Assembly: GCF_014023125.1 (NCBI RefSeq)
Contig: NZ_CP048914.1
Span: 620,001 to 684,000, forward strand
Length of the DNA stretch: 64,000 nt
From: Candidatus Xianfuyuplasma coldseepsis
Lineage (GTDB): Bacteria; Bacillota_I; Bacilli_A; Izemoplasmatales; Izemoplasmataceae
Direction: 5' to 3'
This document shows positions 16,847 through 26,863 of this stretch, piece by piece. Numbering within the stretch: position 1 is the first letter of the stretch; the number at the start of each line of letters is the position of its first letter. The position numbers and the translations under genes were made by a program. Under the pieces are notes generated by a model that did no database searches, was not told the DNA's origin, and worked only from the letters and a program-made list of their open reading frames with translations.

Positions 16847-18355
16847 TTAATCAAAATAGGTATCAACGCTACCGGTATCGGTTGATGCATTCCATGAACT
16901 TGGTTCGAAAGACTCATCACTATTTTCATAACTGATGCTTCCTGTGTCAGTATCTGCAGTGATATCATCGGCGTAGACATCAACCAATTTAATGGATCCT
17001 GTGTCGGCTTGAAGAACAATTGTATCCCCGTCTTGCAAGTCTTCATTAATGTGTTTCATTGAAATGGACCCCGTGTTGGTTGTGATATGATAATCATCAA
17101 AATTCGTGGATTCGACATCAATTGCACCCGTCGATGTTGACAAGGTTAAGGTTCCTGCTTGGGATACATTGACATTGCGAACCAAGATGGTTCCAGTATT
17201 GGTTGAGGCATCAATATCATCGACCAACTCAATATAACTAAGAACAATACTTCCTGTATTGGACGATACGTCCATCGAGGAGAAATTGACATTTCTGATA
17301 TCAATGGTTCCGGTGTGGGTAACAATGTTGGCTTCTTCTAAGATCATGTCTCTAGGAACTTCAATGCGTACTTTGTATTGTTCCCCGAAGAGACGGAAGA
17401 TATCCGTTACATTAATGAATATACGATTCTCATAATCTTGTGTTAGTGTTAACTCATTGGTGTCAAAATCAAAGTCATAAGTGAATTTATCGTCTTCATA
17501 ATACGTATGAACAATTTTCATTTCGTCGCTGTCAGTCAGAACAATTTCTACATCCATGGTGTCAAAATCGGTAATAATTGTCCATTCATCCATATCGGCG
17601 ATTTCAGAAGCAAAGTCTTCGGTTATGGTTTCCACTTGGGCATCGGTAGCTCCATATTCTGCTTCCACCCAATCAAAGTTGTTGAAGATCCAGAATCCGG
17701 TATACCCAATGGTAACTAAAGCACCAACAAGTAGAACATTCTTCACGCGGTTCACACCACGATGACGTTTAAACCATCCATCGAGACTATATCGGCTTAG
17801 CTTTTTAATGTATTTTTCACGGTTTTTCACTTTAAATACATTCAAATGCCACACGACAATGGTTTTGGTTACAAAAATCGTTGCTCCAAGGACCACAAGT
17901 CCAAATAAGAAATAGAGATAGTATCCTGCTGTCATAAAGGCAAAGACAAACTCATCAACTGTTGATACATCTCCTAATAATAAGGAGAGTGTTGCGAAGT
18001 ACGATACGCTCGATCCTAAAATGGAGAACGCTACACTTACTAATGATGGTAATAACCATGTAGCAACAAATATATCAAATAAGATAATGAGTACAACTTG
18101 GGTAGAGTTTACGTTGGAATAACGCTCTTCTGATTTTTTTACGTATTTGGGGCTAACACCATACTCTTCCAAGACATTTCTTGCAATCACTTCTGGTTTT
18201 TCCAATTCAGCTATTACTTCTTCTTCGGTTTTGTTTTCATAAATGGTTCCCGTATAGAATCGTTCTTCATAGAAGGCGAGAATCTCGCGACGTTCTTCTT
18301 TTTCTAATACGGATAACTCTTTGTCTAATCGACGTAAGAAATCTAGTTTATTCAT
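16847..18355 (-). CDS. HAAS-domain membrane protein with adhesin-like beta-helix
   Basis: This 502-residue protein starts with a HAAS/DUF1700 domain (MNKLDFLRRLDKELSVLEKEERREI, residues 1-70), has several hydrophobic segments between about 90 and 230, and ends with a long DUF4097/toast-rack-type beta-helix (about 250-502). The beta-helix holds repeated turns NTGS/NTGT/STGA/DTGS every 20-25 residues. HAAS domains bind PadR-family regulators, and the gene overlaps the padR gene by eight bases, so it is very likely the membrane partner of that regulator. AAGGAG lies eight bases before the ATG at 18355. The signal sensed by the external beta-helix is unknown. Confidence 0.8.
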   Translation of the reverse strand: MNKLDFLRRLDKELSVLEKEERREILAFYEERFYTGTIYENKTEEEVIAELEKPEVIARNVLEEYGVSPKYVKKSEERYSNVNSTQVVLIILFDIFVATWLLPSLVSVAFSILGSSVSYFATLSLLLGDVSTVDEFVFAFMTAGYYLYFLFGLVVLGATIFVTKTIVVWHLNVFKVKNREKYIKKLSRYSLDGWFKRHRGVNRVKNVLLVGALVTIGYTGFWIFNNFDWVEAEYGATDAQVETITEDFASEIADMDEWTIITDFDTMDVEIVLTDSDEMKIVHTYYEDDKFTYDFDFDTNELTLTQDYENRIFINVTDIFRLFGEQYKVRIEVPRDMILEEANIVTHTGTIDIRNVNFSSMDVSSNTGSIVLSYIELVDDIDASTNTGTILVRNVNVSQAGTLTLSTSTGAIDVESTNFDDYHITTNTGSISMKHINEDLQDGDTIVLQADTGSIKLVDVYADDITADTDTGSISYENSDESFEPSSWNASTDTGSVDTYFD

Positions 18356-18668
18356 ATCGATCACTCCTTATCATTTTATTAACGACCCGTTGAAACTTTT
18401 CCCAGTCCTTCTTCAACTCAGATAACCGTCCGTTTCCTTTTTTACTGACACGGAAATATTTCCGTGGAGGTCCTTCTGAGGATTCTCTTAGATACGTTTC
18501 ACAAAGTCCTTCTTTCGTTAATTTGCGTAAAATTGGATAGATTGTTGATTCCGATATCGCCATATTCTGACTAATATCTTGGTAGATGTCATACCCATAA
18601 CGATCATGTTCGGCAATTTTACTTAAAACCACCATTTCTAAGACACCTTTTTTCAGTTGAGTACTCAT
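18348..18668 (-). CDS. PadR-family transcriptional regulator
   Basis: This 106-residue protein is a compact PadR winged-helix regulator: LKKGVLEMVVLSKIAEHDRYGYDIYQ, then SESTIYPILRKLTKEGLCETY and the wing GPPRKYFRVSKKG. It is the first gene of a two-gene operon with the HAAS protein, whose ATG lies inside its last codons. An inverted repeat at 18684-18713 overlaps its own -10 region, suggesting autorepression, as known for PadR pairs with HAAS-domain partners. Confidence 0.9.
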   Translation of the reverse strand: MSTQLKKGVLEMVVLSKIAEHDRYGYDIYQDISQNMAISESTIYPILRKLTKEGLCETYLRESSEGPPRKYFRVSKKGNGRLSELKKDWEKFQRVVNKMIRSDRYE

Positions 18669-18683
18669 GGGAGCACCTCCTCC

Positions 18684-18713
18684 TACACATTATGTGGTAT
18701 TACACAATGTATA
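18684..18713. promoter_or_regulatory. Probable PadR operator
   Basis: TACACATT and AATGTATA (7 of 8 positions complementary) are spaced by 14 bases, and the outer arm touches the -10 box. PadR sites typically carry ATGT/ACAT arms. Confidence 0.5.
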
Positions 18714-18739
18714 GTACCATACAAAATATACAAATGCAA
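18711..18739 (-). promoter_or_regulatory. Promoter of the PadR-HAAS operon
   Basis: On the minus strand TTGCAT (18739-18734), a 17-base spacer and TACTAT (18716-18711) are present. Confidence 0.65.
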
Positions 18740-18786
18740 TAGTTTTTTAACAACTTTTTTCAATTTTTTTGGTTTATACTTTAGTA

Positions 18787-18813
18787 TAAAAAAAGAGACT
18801 TTTTCAAGTCTCT
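18787..18813 (-). terminator. Terminator of pfkA-pyk
   Basis: On the minus strand AGAGACTT/AAGTCTCT forms an 8-bp stem with a four-base loop, followed by a T run. The pyk stop codon overlaps its start. Confidence 0.85.
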
Positions 18814-20245
18814 ATTCAATATCAATGATACGCATACCGTTTGTAGGAGCCCCGATTGGGAATCCACCGGTAATGATAACACGATCACCTTTTTTGATAC
18901 CGTAGTCCTTTTTCGCAAGAGCAATGGCTTTCTTAACAACGGTCTCTGTATCAGGTACCAACTCAAATTCTACAGGTTCTACACCACTGTGAAGTTGCAA
19001 TCCTTTGGCATATGCTTCGGTCGTTGTGAGTGCTAAGATACGTGCATTGGGACGGAATTTCGATAAGTACTTCGCCGTGCGTCCTGTCATCGTTGGGACA
19101 ATAATTAAGTCCACTTTTGATTGAATGACTGTATAGGCAACACTGATGGCGATGGATGTTGCTATCGTTCGTGAACTAATCGACTCTTTGTTGGCGCGTT
19201 TTACGATATCACGGCGATCCAATTTTTCTTCAATACGGTGCGCAATACGGGCCATCGTCTCGACACTTTCAATTGGGTATTCACCAATTGCACTTTCACC
19301 ACTTAGCATAATGGCATCGGTACCATCATAGATGGCGTTTGCAACATCACTGACTTCGGCACGAGTTGGGCGAGGATGTTCAATCATCGACTCCAACATT
19401 TGGGTTGCAGTTACACTGACTTTCCCAGCAGCAAGACATTTATTGATGATATCTTTTTGAATAATCGGTACTTCTTCTGCAGGTACTTCTACACCCAAAT
19501 CACCACGGGCAACCATTATTCCATCAGCGATATCAATGATTTCTTCAATGTTATCGACGCCTTCTTTGTTCTCAATCTTGGCGATTATTTGAATATTGCT
19601 ATTGCCATTGTATTTCATGATGTTTCGAATTTCTTGAATGTCGCTGGCTCGACGAACAAAGGATGCTGCAATGAAGTCAACATTATGTTCGCATCCCCAT
19701 TTGATGTCATCGTAATCTTTGGAAGAAATGAAATCAAGATTTAGTTTGACACCTGGAACGTTAATTCCTTTTCGGTTTTTCAGGGTATGGGTGTTTTTCG
19801 CCACTGCGGTAATTGTTTTGGCTTTCTTATTTATATGGGTTACTTCGAGTTCTAAATAACCATCATCGACTAAAATACACTCGCCGACCTTTATATCATT
19901 ATATAGATTGGGGTAGTTCACACTAAATGCTTCACTAGTCCCTTCAATTTCATCCATGTGGATCAAAACATCGGCACCTTCAAAAATCGTCGCTTTCCCA
20001 TCTTTGAACAAATGCGTACGTATTTCCGGTCCTTTGGTATCCAATAAGGTAGCGATATGTAATCCCGTATCCTTATTCACTCTCTCAAGCGTCTTCATTC
20101 GCTGTAAATGATCATCGTGAACACCATGGGAAAAATTCATCCGCATAACATCCATTCCAGCTAATGCTAATTCCTTCATCACGTCATAACTTTCAGAAGC
20201 AGGACCGATGGTACAAATAATCTTTGTTTGGTTAAAAGGTTTCAT
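18812..20245 (-). CDS. pyk: Pyruvate kinase
   Basis: This 477-residue enzyme converts phosphoenolpyruvate and ADP to pyruvate and ATP, the last ATP-forming step of glycolysis in the cytoplasm. It shows TKIICTIGPAS at the N-terminus, RMNFSHG, the active-site segment ENKEGVDNIEEI with the catalytic Lys, MVARGDLGVE and SVTATQMLESM. Length corresponds to the common form without the extra C-terminal domain found in Bacillus Pyk. It starts 11 bases after pfkA and shares its operon, a frequent arrangement in Firmicutes. Confidence 0.97.
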   Translation of the reverse strand: MKPFNQTKIICTIGPASESYDVMKELALAGMDVMRMNFSHGVHDDHLQRMKTLERVNKDTGLHIATLLDTKGPEIRTHLFKDGKATIFEGADVLIHMDEIEGTSEAFSVNYPNLYNDIKVGECILVDDGYLELEVTHINKKAKTITAVAKNTHTLKNRKGINVPGVKLNLDFISSKDYDDIKWGCEHNVDFIAASFVRRASDIQEIRNIMKYNGNSNIQIIAKIENKEGVDNIEEIIDIADGIMVARGDLGVEVPAEEVPIIQKDIINKCLAAGKVSVTATQMLESMIEHPRPTRAEVSDVANAIYDGTDAIMLSGESAIGEYPIESVETMARIAHRIEEKLDRRDIVKRANKESISSRTIATSIAISVAYTVIQSKVDLIIVPTMTGRTAKYLSKFRPNARILALTTTEAYAKGLQLHSGVEPVEFELVPDTETVVKKAIALAKKDYGIKKGDRVIITGGFPIGAPTNGMRIIDIE

Positions 20246-20256
20246 TTTGTCATCTC

Positions 20257-21213
20257 CTATTTCAGGCGTCCAACCAAGCCATAGCGCTTGTTTGGTATTT
20301 CTCGTTTCTTATTGAGGGCGAAATTGATATCATAATCGACATAATCCATACCGCGTAGTCCAACGGCTCGTCCACCCTTACCTTGAGACAATAATTCAAC
20401 GGCGTATTCGCCCATTTCAGTAGCCAATACACGATCAAAGGCAACGGGGTCTCCCCCTCGTTGAACATGTCCAAGAACTGTCGCTCTAGTTTCAAAACCG
20501 GTATGATTCTCAATGTCTTCGGCCAATTTATGAACATCGGTTAGTTTCTCCGTGACGACAACAATCGCATGCCGTTTACCGGATTTATTAGAATCCTTGA
20601 TAGCTCGTAATAACAAGTCTTTATTGAACCCCGTCTCTGGGGTAACAATAAATTCACTTCCTCCAGCGATTCCGGAATATAGCGCAATATCACCGCAGTG
20701 ACGTCCCATGACTTCAACCACACTACAGCGTACATGACTCATTGATGTATCCCGTAATTTATCGATGCTGTCGACAGCGGTTTGAAGTGATGTCATAAAC
20801 CCAATGGTGTAATCTGTACTAGAGATATCATTATCAATCGTTCCCGGTAATCCAATGGTCTTTATTCCCATTTCATGTAGGGCTTGTGCTCCCCGGTACG
20901 TCCCGTCCCCACCAATGACAACAACAGCTTCAATACCGAGCTCTTTTAAACGATCGACGGCTTGTTGCCGGACATCACGATCTTTAAATTCAAGGAATCT
21001 GGCACTACCTAAAATGGTCCCACCACGACTAATGATTCGCGATACATCATTGCGTTCAAGTTTCTTAATATTTCCCTCACATAGTCCTTTATATCCAAAG
21101 TAAATACCATACACTTCCATGCCATAATGAAGACCACTTCGTACCACGGCACGAATTGCGGCATTCATCCCTGGGGCATCTCCCCCAGATGTCATAACTG
21201 CTATTTTATTCAT
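20257..21213 (-). CDS. pfkA: ATP-dependent 6-phosphofructokinase
   Basis: This 318-residue enzyme phosphorylates fructose 6-phosphate, the committed step of glycolysis. Visible are [15 protein letters not shown], the ATP site GGDGTYRGA and the catalytic loop [17 protein letters not shown] (TIDND with the proton-abstracting Asp). The Gly at the GGDGT position that separates ATP- from PPi-dependent enzymes points to ATP. The start is the ATG at 21213, preceded by GGTGGTGA; an upstream in-frame extension runs through the promoter. Pyk follows directly. Confidence 0.96.
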   Translation of the reverse strand: MNKIAVMTSGGDAPGMNAAIRAVVRSGLHYGMEVYGIYFGYKGLCEGNIKKLERNDVSRIISRGGTILGSARFLEFKDRDVRQQAVDRLKELGIEAVVVIGGDGTYRGAQALHEMGIKTIGLPGTIDNDISSTDYTIGFMTSLQTAVDSIDKLRDTSMSHVRCSVVEVMGRHCGDIALYSGIAGGSEFIVTPETGFNKDLLLRAIKDSNKSGKRHAIVVVTEKLTDVHKLAEDIENHTGFETRATVLGHVQRGGDPVAFDRVLATEMGEYAVELLSQGKGGRAVGLRGMDYVDYDINFALNKKREIPNKRYGLVGRLK

Positions 21214-21232
21214 GTTTGTCACCACCGATTTG

Positions 21233-21260
21233 ATTATAACATATTCCAACTCTTTGCCAA
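21233..21260 (-). promoter_or_regulatory. Promoter of pfkA-pyk
   Basis: On the minus strand TTGGCA (21260-21255), a 16-base spacer and TATAAT (21238-21233) lie between dnaE and pfkA. A small hairpin AAGTTCT-cat-AGAACTT at 21259-21275 overlaps the dnaE stop but has no T run. Confidence 0.6.
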
Positions 21261-21273
21261 GTTCTATGAGAAC

Positions 21274-24200
21274 TTAAGCGTTTTTATTTGATAAGTCATG
21301 GAGATTGGTTACGATTACTTGTCGTTCTCCTTTGCGTTCTTCCACTTTCCCTTTGCATAAGAACACATGTCCTTTAACGACGACATCTTGTAGTTGCTCA
21401 TAAATTCGTGAAAACAAGACGCCAGACAGTTTTACATATTCATCCTGAAGAGTTACAAAAGCCATTGGTTGATTCCGTTTCGTCGTAATTTGACGTACGG
21501 ATGTTAAGACACCAACAAGGCGAATTTCAGTATTCAGGTGTTCGTCGGATATGGTGGATGGTACCAAAAGATTATGTTTTTCAATGTACGCTTGGTGATT
21601 TAATAACGGATTAATAAAAAGATTAAATCCAATCACTGATTTTTCCAACTCTTCCAGTTCATCATAGGGATACTCATCGATATCACGGATGATGAAATCT
21701 TCTTGGCCAATAAAGTCGCCATATGTCGAGAAGTGCATAACCTCTTCTAGTTGATCAATCATCGCTTTTTTGGAATACCCAAATTCATCCAATGCCCCAG
21801 CATAGATTAAGGATTCCAATACACGTTTGTTTAAGATTCCTTGGGTTCGTTTAATAAAATCAAAAAAAGTCGTAAACAAGCCGTTTTCCCGTTCTTCTAA
21901 CAAATCACGAATCGTATTTTGTCCAAGATGTTTAATACCGAGCAAAGGAAACCGCAAGGTATCTCCTTCTGGTTGAAAAATGGCAGTGGAGTAATTGACA
22001 CTTGGTTTTACAATTTTAACTCCTAGTTTATTCGATTCAAATACGTACTCCCGCATTTGTGATTCACTACCGATAACCGAAGATGTTAAGACACTGATGA
22101 AATACTTCGGAAAATTCGCTTTTAAATAGGCCATCCAGTACGATACCATCGCATAGGCTACACTATGGGCTCGATTGAATCCATAATTCGCAAACTTAAC
22201 GATGTAATCATAGATTTCATTACTAATGGCAATGTCGCGACCTTCTGCGGTAGCTTTCTGGACGAAGTTCGCCCGTTCCTGTTCCAGCGTAGCTAAGTTT
22301 TTCTTACTGACGGCGCGACGTAGTAAATCAGCCTCACCCAAAGAATACCCTGCAAACGAGGATGCGATTTGGATAATCTGTTCCTGATAGATGATAATCC
22401 CGTTTGTCGGTTCCAATATTTCTTCTAGAATAGGATGTGGATAGGTCACACCTTCTTCTTTGAAACGGCGTTTAATATAGGTTGATATATTATCCATCGG
22501 TCCCGGACGGAATAACGCTAGAACTGTCACAATATCTTCAAACTCCACCATTTGCATATCACCGATTAAACGACGCATACCTTTGGATTCCAGTTGGAAA
22601 ATACCCGTTGTTTCGACACGACGTAACAGTTCATATGTTTTCGCATCATCGAGTGGTATTTTGTAAATGTCAATTACTTCATTGGTCTCTTCTTGGATCA
22701 TCGATACAATGCGATCAATTGATGTCAAGTTACGTAATCCTAAAAAATCAATTTTAAGTAGTCCAAGACTCTCTAAATCTTTTGCCTCGTACTGTGTTTG
22801 GAACATATCGAGTAACCCCGGTTGTACAGCGGTGTAATTGGTCATATCGTCACCAGTGACAATGATTCCCGCTGCATGCGTTGACACATGACGGTGTAGT
22901 CCTTCAATCTTTGATGCAATCATTAACAACTCTTTGGCTTGTGGACTTTGCGTCATCATATTTTGAATCACCGTGGATTCCTGTATCATGTCTTTAATAT
23001 TGGAGAAATTATTCGTTTCTTTGATAATCTGATTAAGTAAGATTCCTTCTACACCTAAAATGCGTGCTGTATCACGGATCGCAGATTTTGATAAAAAAGT
23101 CCCGAAGGTGCAAATCATTGATACATTATTCATCCCATATAAATCTCGGACATAGCGAATAATGTCATCTCGTTTATCATCAGGTAAATCCATATCAATA
23201 TCGGGCAATGTAATCCGTTCTGGATTTAAAAATCGTTCAAATACAAGGTTGTATTCCAAGGAATCCACATTGGTGATTCCCAAACAATACGACACCAAAC
23301 TCGCTGCGGCACTACCTCGTCCAGGTCCCACCAATACACCTTGTTGTTTGGCATAGCGGACAAAGTCCCAAACAATCAAGAAATAATCATTATAACCCAT
23401 GGAATCAATGACGGATAACTCATAGTTTAATCGATCGACATATTGTTTCTTGTCAACCGATTGTTGATGTAGGCGTTTCGCTAAGCCTTTGTGTGCAAGT
23501 GCCGATAAATAATCCTTTGCCGACACCTCTTGCTTTATTGGATATGCTGGGAGATGCGTTGTGTTGAAATCAAGTTCAATCATACAAGATTCGGCAATGT
23601 TATGAGCCGTTTCAATCGCTTTGTCAAACCCTTTGAACTGCCGTTGTACATCCTCTTTTCTTGTAAATGATGCATTGGTAACCTGTCCCAAAACATCTTG
23701 TGATTGAACATTAAATATTTGGCGTAATACATCCATGACATCCCGATCTTCTTTATGCATATATCGTACTGGTGGAATGGCTACTAATGGTACTTTTCCA
23801 TTCATATATGTATTAAATTCCATATCTTTGGATAAACCAACATACCCCTCTTCTAGATGGGTATTCAACCACGAGACAAACTCATTTATGACTTGTTTTT
23901 GTTGGTTTTGATACGCACCATACACTTCACTTTGATCGGTAACAACAATACCTATTATTCCTTGATTACGTTGTTTTAACTCCGTAAATGTTAATGGACG
24001 TTGTGATGAAATACTTGCTAATTTTAAGAGATTAGAGTACCCTTTTTGATTTTTTGCATATACCAAAAGGGTATTGGTTGAATCGGGAAATAGTCCTTCC
24101 ACCATTAGTCGTAGTCCAATGAGCGGTTTGATATTGTGTTTTTTACAGGCTTTATAAAACTTCACCGCACCATATAAGTGGGGATCAGTAATTGCTAAAC

Positions 24201-24303
24201 AGCTGTACCCATAGGATACGGCTGTTTGTACGAGTTCCTCGATTCGAATGTTGGATCCATTCATCGCATAATTCGTTTGAATATTCAAATGTGTAAAATT
24301 CAT
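21274..24303 (-). CDS. dnaE: DNA polymerase III alpha subunit, DnaE type
   Basis: This 1009-residue protein is a C-family replicative polymerase, the DnaE that in Firmicutes works beside PolC in lagging-strand/primer extension. Domain order is an N-terminal PHP domain (residues 1-200), palm with VGPGRGSAAASLVSYCLGI and the catalytic PDIDMDLPDD, fingers (ALFRPGPM; GFNRAHSVAYAMVSYWMAYLK) and a C-terminal OB fold (IRLVGVLTSVRQITTKR). The PHP start reads HLNIQTNYAMNG where active PHP domains have HxHxxxS/D, so the metal site looks lost and proofreading is not expected from it. Its place upstream of pfkA-pyk matches Bacillus gene order. Confidence 0.95.
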   Translation of the reverse strand: MNFTHLNIQTNYAMNGSNIRIEELVQTAVSYGYSCLAITDPHLYGAVKFYKACKKHNIKPLIGLRLMVEGLFPDSTNTLLVYAKNQKGYSNLLKLASISSQRPLTFTELKQRNQGIIGIVVTDQSEVYGAYQNQQKQVINEFVSWLNTHLEEGYVGLSKDMEFNTYMNGKVPLVAIPPVRYMHKEDRDVMDVLRQIFNVQSQDVLGQVTNASFTRKEDVQRQFKGFDKAIETAHNIAESCMIELDFNTTHLPAYPIKQEVSAKDYLSALAHKGLAKRLHQQSVDKKQYVDRLNYELSVIDSMGYNDYFLIVWDFVRYAKQQGVLVGPGRGSAAASLVSYCLGITNVDSLEYNLVFERFLNPERITLPDIDMDLPDDKRDDIIRYVRDLYGMNNVSMICTFGTFLSKSAIRDTARILGVEGILLNQIIKETNNFSNIKDMIQESTVIQNMMTQSPQAKELLMIASKIEGLHRHVSTHAAGIIVTGDDMTNYTAVQPGLLDMFQTQYEAKDLESLGLLKIDFLGLRNLTSIDRIVSMIQEETNEVIDIYKIPLDDAKTYELLRRVETTGIFQLESKGMRRLIGDMQMVEFEDIVTVLALFRPGPMDNISTYIKRRFKEEGVTYPHPILEEILEPTNGIIIYQEQIIQIASSFAGYSLGEADLLRRAVSKKNLATLEQERANFVQKATAEGRDIAISNEIYDYIVKFANYGFNRAHSVAYAMVSYWMAYLKANFPKYFISVLTSSVIGSESQMREYVFESNKLGVKIVKPSVNYSTAIFQPEGDTLRFPLLGIKHLGQNTIRDLLEERENGLFTTFFDFIKRTQGILNKRVLESLIYAGALDEFGYSKKAMIDQLEEVMHFSTYGDFIGQEDFIIRDIDEYPYDELEELEKSVIGFNLFINPLLNHQAYIEKHNLLVPSTISDEHLNTEIRLVGVLTSVRQITTKRNQPMAFVTLQDEYVKLSGVLFSRIYEQLQDVVVKGHVFLCKGKVEERKGERQVIVTNLHDLSNKNA

Positions 24304-24342
24304 GCGATCACCACCATGAAAATTATACCATAGTTTCCGGTA

Positions 24343-24372
24343 AAAAAAGAAAAAGTAACGTTTACTTTTTCT
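24343..24372 (-). terminator. Terminator of the surface-protein gene
   Basis: On the minus strand AGAAAAAGTAA/TTACTTTTTCT forms an 11-bp stem followed by a T run. Confidence 0.8.
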
Positions 24373-25630
24373 TTAGAATTAGAAGACCACTAACCACGGT
24401 TATTCCGAGAATAACAAGATCGTATTGTTGGAGAAAATCAATGAAGGTTTTTCCCTCAACAACGTCCTCTATGGTGAACTCATAGGTCTCTTGATAATTG
24501 TTTTCTCCTTCAATTTTCAAGACATAATCTCCAGGATCCGTTACTTCATACGGCGATGTTATAAATGTATTATTCAGGTATCCTGTACCGTTGAATGTGA
24601 ATGAGACATCCTGCTGATACGTTTGATTATCATAGACCCCAGCCAATGCGGAAGTGATCCGAAACGACACGTCTTTCCGATAATCACCAACTCCAAGAAC
24701 GGTAATGGTATAATCTCCTGGTTTTGTAATTGGCGTACCCGATACATAGAGATCATCATTTAAATATACTTGTCCATTGGATACGTATGGTGTAACTGGT
24801 TCATTGTATATCGCTCCATCTTCAACGCCAGTTACTTGAGACTCGATTTGAAACGAATATTCCACATCTTCATATGTCATGGTGTAGAGTCCGGGGAAGT
24901 TAATAAACACTCCATTATAATAGGTATCCCCGTTGACAAGCGCTTCATTGATAAATGGGATATACACTTCTTTTTGAAATACTTCATGTGGTGCAATTGG
25001 TAAAGGTTGAGCTGTATCAATCAATTCTCCTGTTTGAAGAACCGCTTGATCGTAGATGCCATCTCCCTCATGATCCATCAATAACATTTCACGACTAGCA
25101 AGAAACTCTTCTTGTTCTTGATCAATTTGTGTCGATGCGATGCTTTGATATTGATAATCAAACAACTCAATCATATAGTGGGAAAAATCATATTGCTCTT
25201 GATCATTATAGGTCGCCACCCGCACAACAAACATCAATACATCATTCATGATGAAGACATCGCGAACATCTTCATTTTCACCATACGAAAACTCTCGTTG
25301 CATCACATTCTCACCGGTCGTATCAATCACATAGATATACCCATTGTAATGCCGCTCTCCATCGTTTCGTAGAACATTACCCATGAAGACATGATGTCCT
25401 TCTACTTCTACGATATTGGTGAAGTGAAGATTCGCTCCCTCGACTTCAATCACACGATTAAACGGCTCTTGTCCAACCTTTTGTACCTGATATGCCAAAT
25501 GATTTGTCTCATTTCGAAAACTTGTCAGCTGGATATCATAGGTATCAAATGGATACACTTCCGTGCTGGTGGCGTTACTTGAGGTCCATGACATCATCAA
25601 AAGTAAACAAATAAAAACAACTCGTTTCAT
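24362..25630 (-). CDS. Secreted repeat protein with C-terminal membrane anchor
   Basis: This 422-residue protein has a signal peptide (residues 1-20, MKRVVFICLLLMMSWTSSNA) and a C-terminal hydrophobic segment followed by KKK, so it should be anchored with its bulk outside the cell. Residues about 25-200 look like a beta-propeller-type or WD-like exterior domain. From about residue 210 to 390 there are three imperfect Ig-like repeats carrying the pattern GVxDxxxYxxxV...NGxxYLNxxxxxSPxxxxxPGDYxxxxxGxxxY. It stands alone between dnaE and ackA with its own terminator. No enzymatic motif is seen; an adhesive or scaffold role is a guess. Confidence 0.6.
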   Translation of the reverse strand: MKRVVFICLLLMMSWTSSNATSTEVYPFDTYDIQLTSFRNETNHLAYQVQKVGQEPFNRVIEVEGANLHFTNIVEVEGHHVFMGNVLRNDGERHYNGYIYVIDTTGENVMQREFSYGENEDVRDVFIMNDVLMFVVRVATYNDQEQYDFSHYMIELFDYQYQSIASTQIDQEQEEFLASREMLLMDHEGDGIYDQAVLQTGELIDTAQPLPIAPHEVFQKEVYIPFINEALVNGDTYYNGVFINFPGLYTMTYEDVEYSFQIESQVTGVEDGAIYNEPVTPYVSNGQVYLNDDLYVSGTPITKPGDYTITVLGVGDYRKDVSFRITSALAGVYDNQTYQQDVSFTFNGTGYLNNTFITSPYEVTDPGDYVLKIEGENNYQETYEFTIEDVVEGKTFIDFLQQYDLVILGITVVSGLLILKKK

Positions 25631-25678
25631 ACTATCACTCCTTCATTGAGTATAGTACATCCACAAGTTGTATTTTTC

Positions 25679-26863
25679 TTATCCAATTAATTCCAATGTG
25701 TCGCGGGCAATCATAACCTCTTCATTTGTCGGTATTAATAAGAGTTTAATGTTGGATGATGGTTTTGATATAACCGTCTCTTTACCACGGGTAAGATTTT
25801 GTTCATAATCAAGTTCAACACCAAGAGCACCTAGTCGATCGACAACCAATTTCCGTGTTTCCGATGCATTTTCACCAATACCAGCAGTGAAGCAAATGGC
25901 GTCGCATCCTCCCAGCATTAAATAATACGCACCAATGTAATCGGCAATCATTTTCGCTTGTTTTTCAACCGCAAGAATCGACTTCTTATCACCGCGTTCT
26001 ACAGCTTCCCATAAATCACGAGAATCGCTAGACAATCCGCTTAATCCAAGATATCCCGATTTCTTATTTAATTCACTAATAACCTCATCCAAGGATTTAT
26101 TTTCCTTTTCCGAGATAAACTGAACAATCGCGGGATCAATGTCCCCTGAACGAGTACCCATAGCAATTCCTGCAAGAGGAGTAAAGCCCATCGATGTATC
26201 CATGCTTTTTCCATACTTCACTGCACATAAAGACGCTCCATTACCGATGTGACAAACGATGACTTTGGTTTGATTTAACGGTTTATCCAGCATCGCAGCG
26301 GCACGTAAACTGACGTATTTATGACTGGTTCCATGGAAACCATATTTCCGTACACCATATTTTGTATACCATTCATAAGGAACACTATACATATAGGCTA
26401 CCGGTTCCATTGTTTGATGGAATGCCGTATCAAATACCGCAATTGCTGGTACATTCGGTAAGGCTTCCTTGAAGGCTTTGATACCGGTAATATTCGCTGG
26501 ATTATGAAGCGGAGCTAAATCATTTACGGATTCGATACTAGCGATAACCTCATCATCAATAATGACAGAATCATGAAACATCTCACCACCATGAACAACG
26601 CGATGACCGACACCCTGTATCTCATCTAAGGAAGATACAATGTGCAATGATACCAATTTTGACAGTAGCATTTGAACCGCTTGTGAATGATTCTTGATGT
26701 TCTTAATTTCTTTGTGTGTTTCCCCGTTAAATTTCATCGAGAAAATCGAGTCTTGAAGTCCGATTCGCTCGACAACACCACTCACTAGTTTCGTTTCTTT
26801 AGGCATGTCCAATAATTGAAATTTCAATGATGAACTACCAGCGTTTACTGCCATAATTTTCAT
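25679..26863 (-). CDS. ackA: Acetate kinase
   Basis: This 394-residue enzyme makes ATP from acetyl phosphate, giving acetate. ASKHA-fold signatures are clear: VNAGSSSLKFQLLDM at the start, GVGHRVVHGGE, VFDTAFHQTM, GFHGTSHKYV and HIGNGASLCAV, with GDIDPAIVQF and the ADP-binding FTAGIGENAS. It overlaps the upstream ytxK-like gene by four bases (ATGA), as in Bacillus. No pta gene is in the window. Together with the hydrogenase it points to acetate- and H2-producing fermentation. Confidence 0.97.
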   Translation of the reverse strand: MKIMAVNAGSSSLKFQLLDMPKETKLVSGVVERIGLQDSIFSMKFNGETHKEIKNIKNHSQAVQMLLSKLVSLHIVSSLDEIQGVGHRVVHGGEMFHDSVIIDDEVIASIESVNDLAPLHNPANITGIKAFKEALPNVPAIAVFDTAFHQTMEPVAYMYSVPYEWYTKYGVRKYGFHGTSHKYVSLRAAAMLDKPLNQTKVIVCHIGNGASLCAVKYGKSMDTSMGFTPLAGIAMGTRSGDIDPAIVQFISEKENKSLDEVISELNKKSGYLGLSGLSSDSRDLWEAVERGDKKSILAVEKQAKMIADYIGAYYLMLGGCDAICFTAGIGENASETRKLVVDRLGALGVELDYEQNLTRGKETVISKPSSNIKLLLIPTNEEVMIARDTLELIG

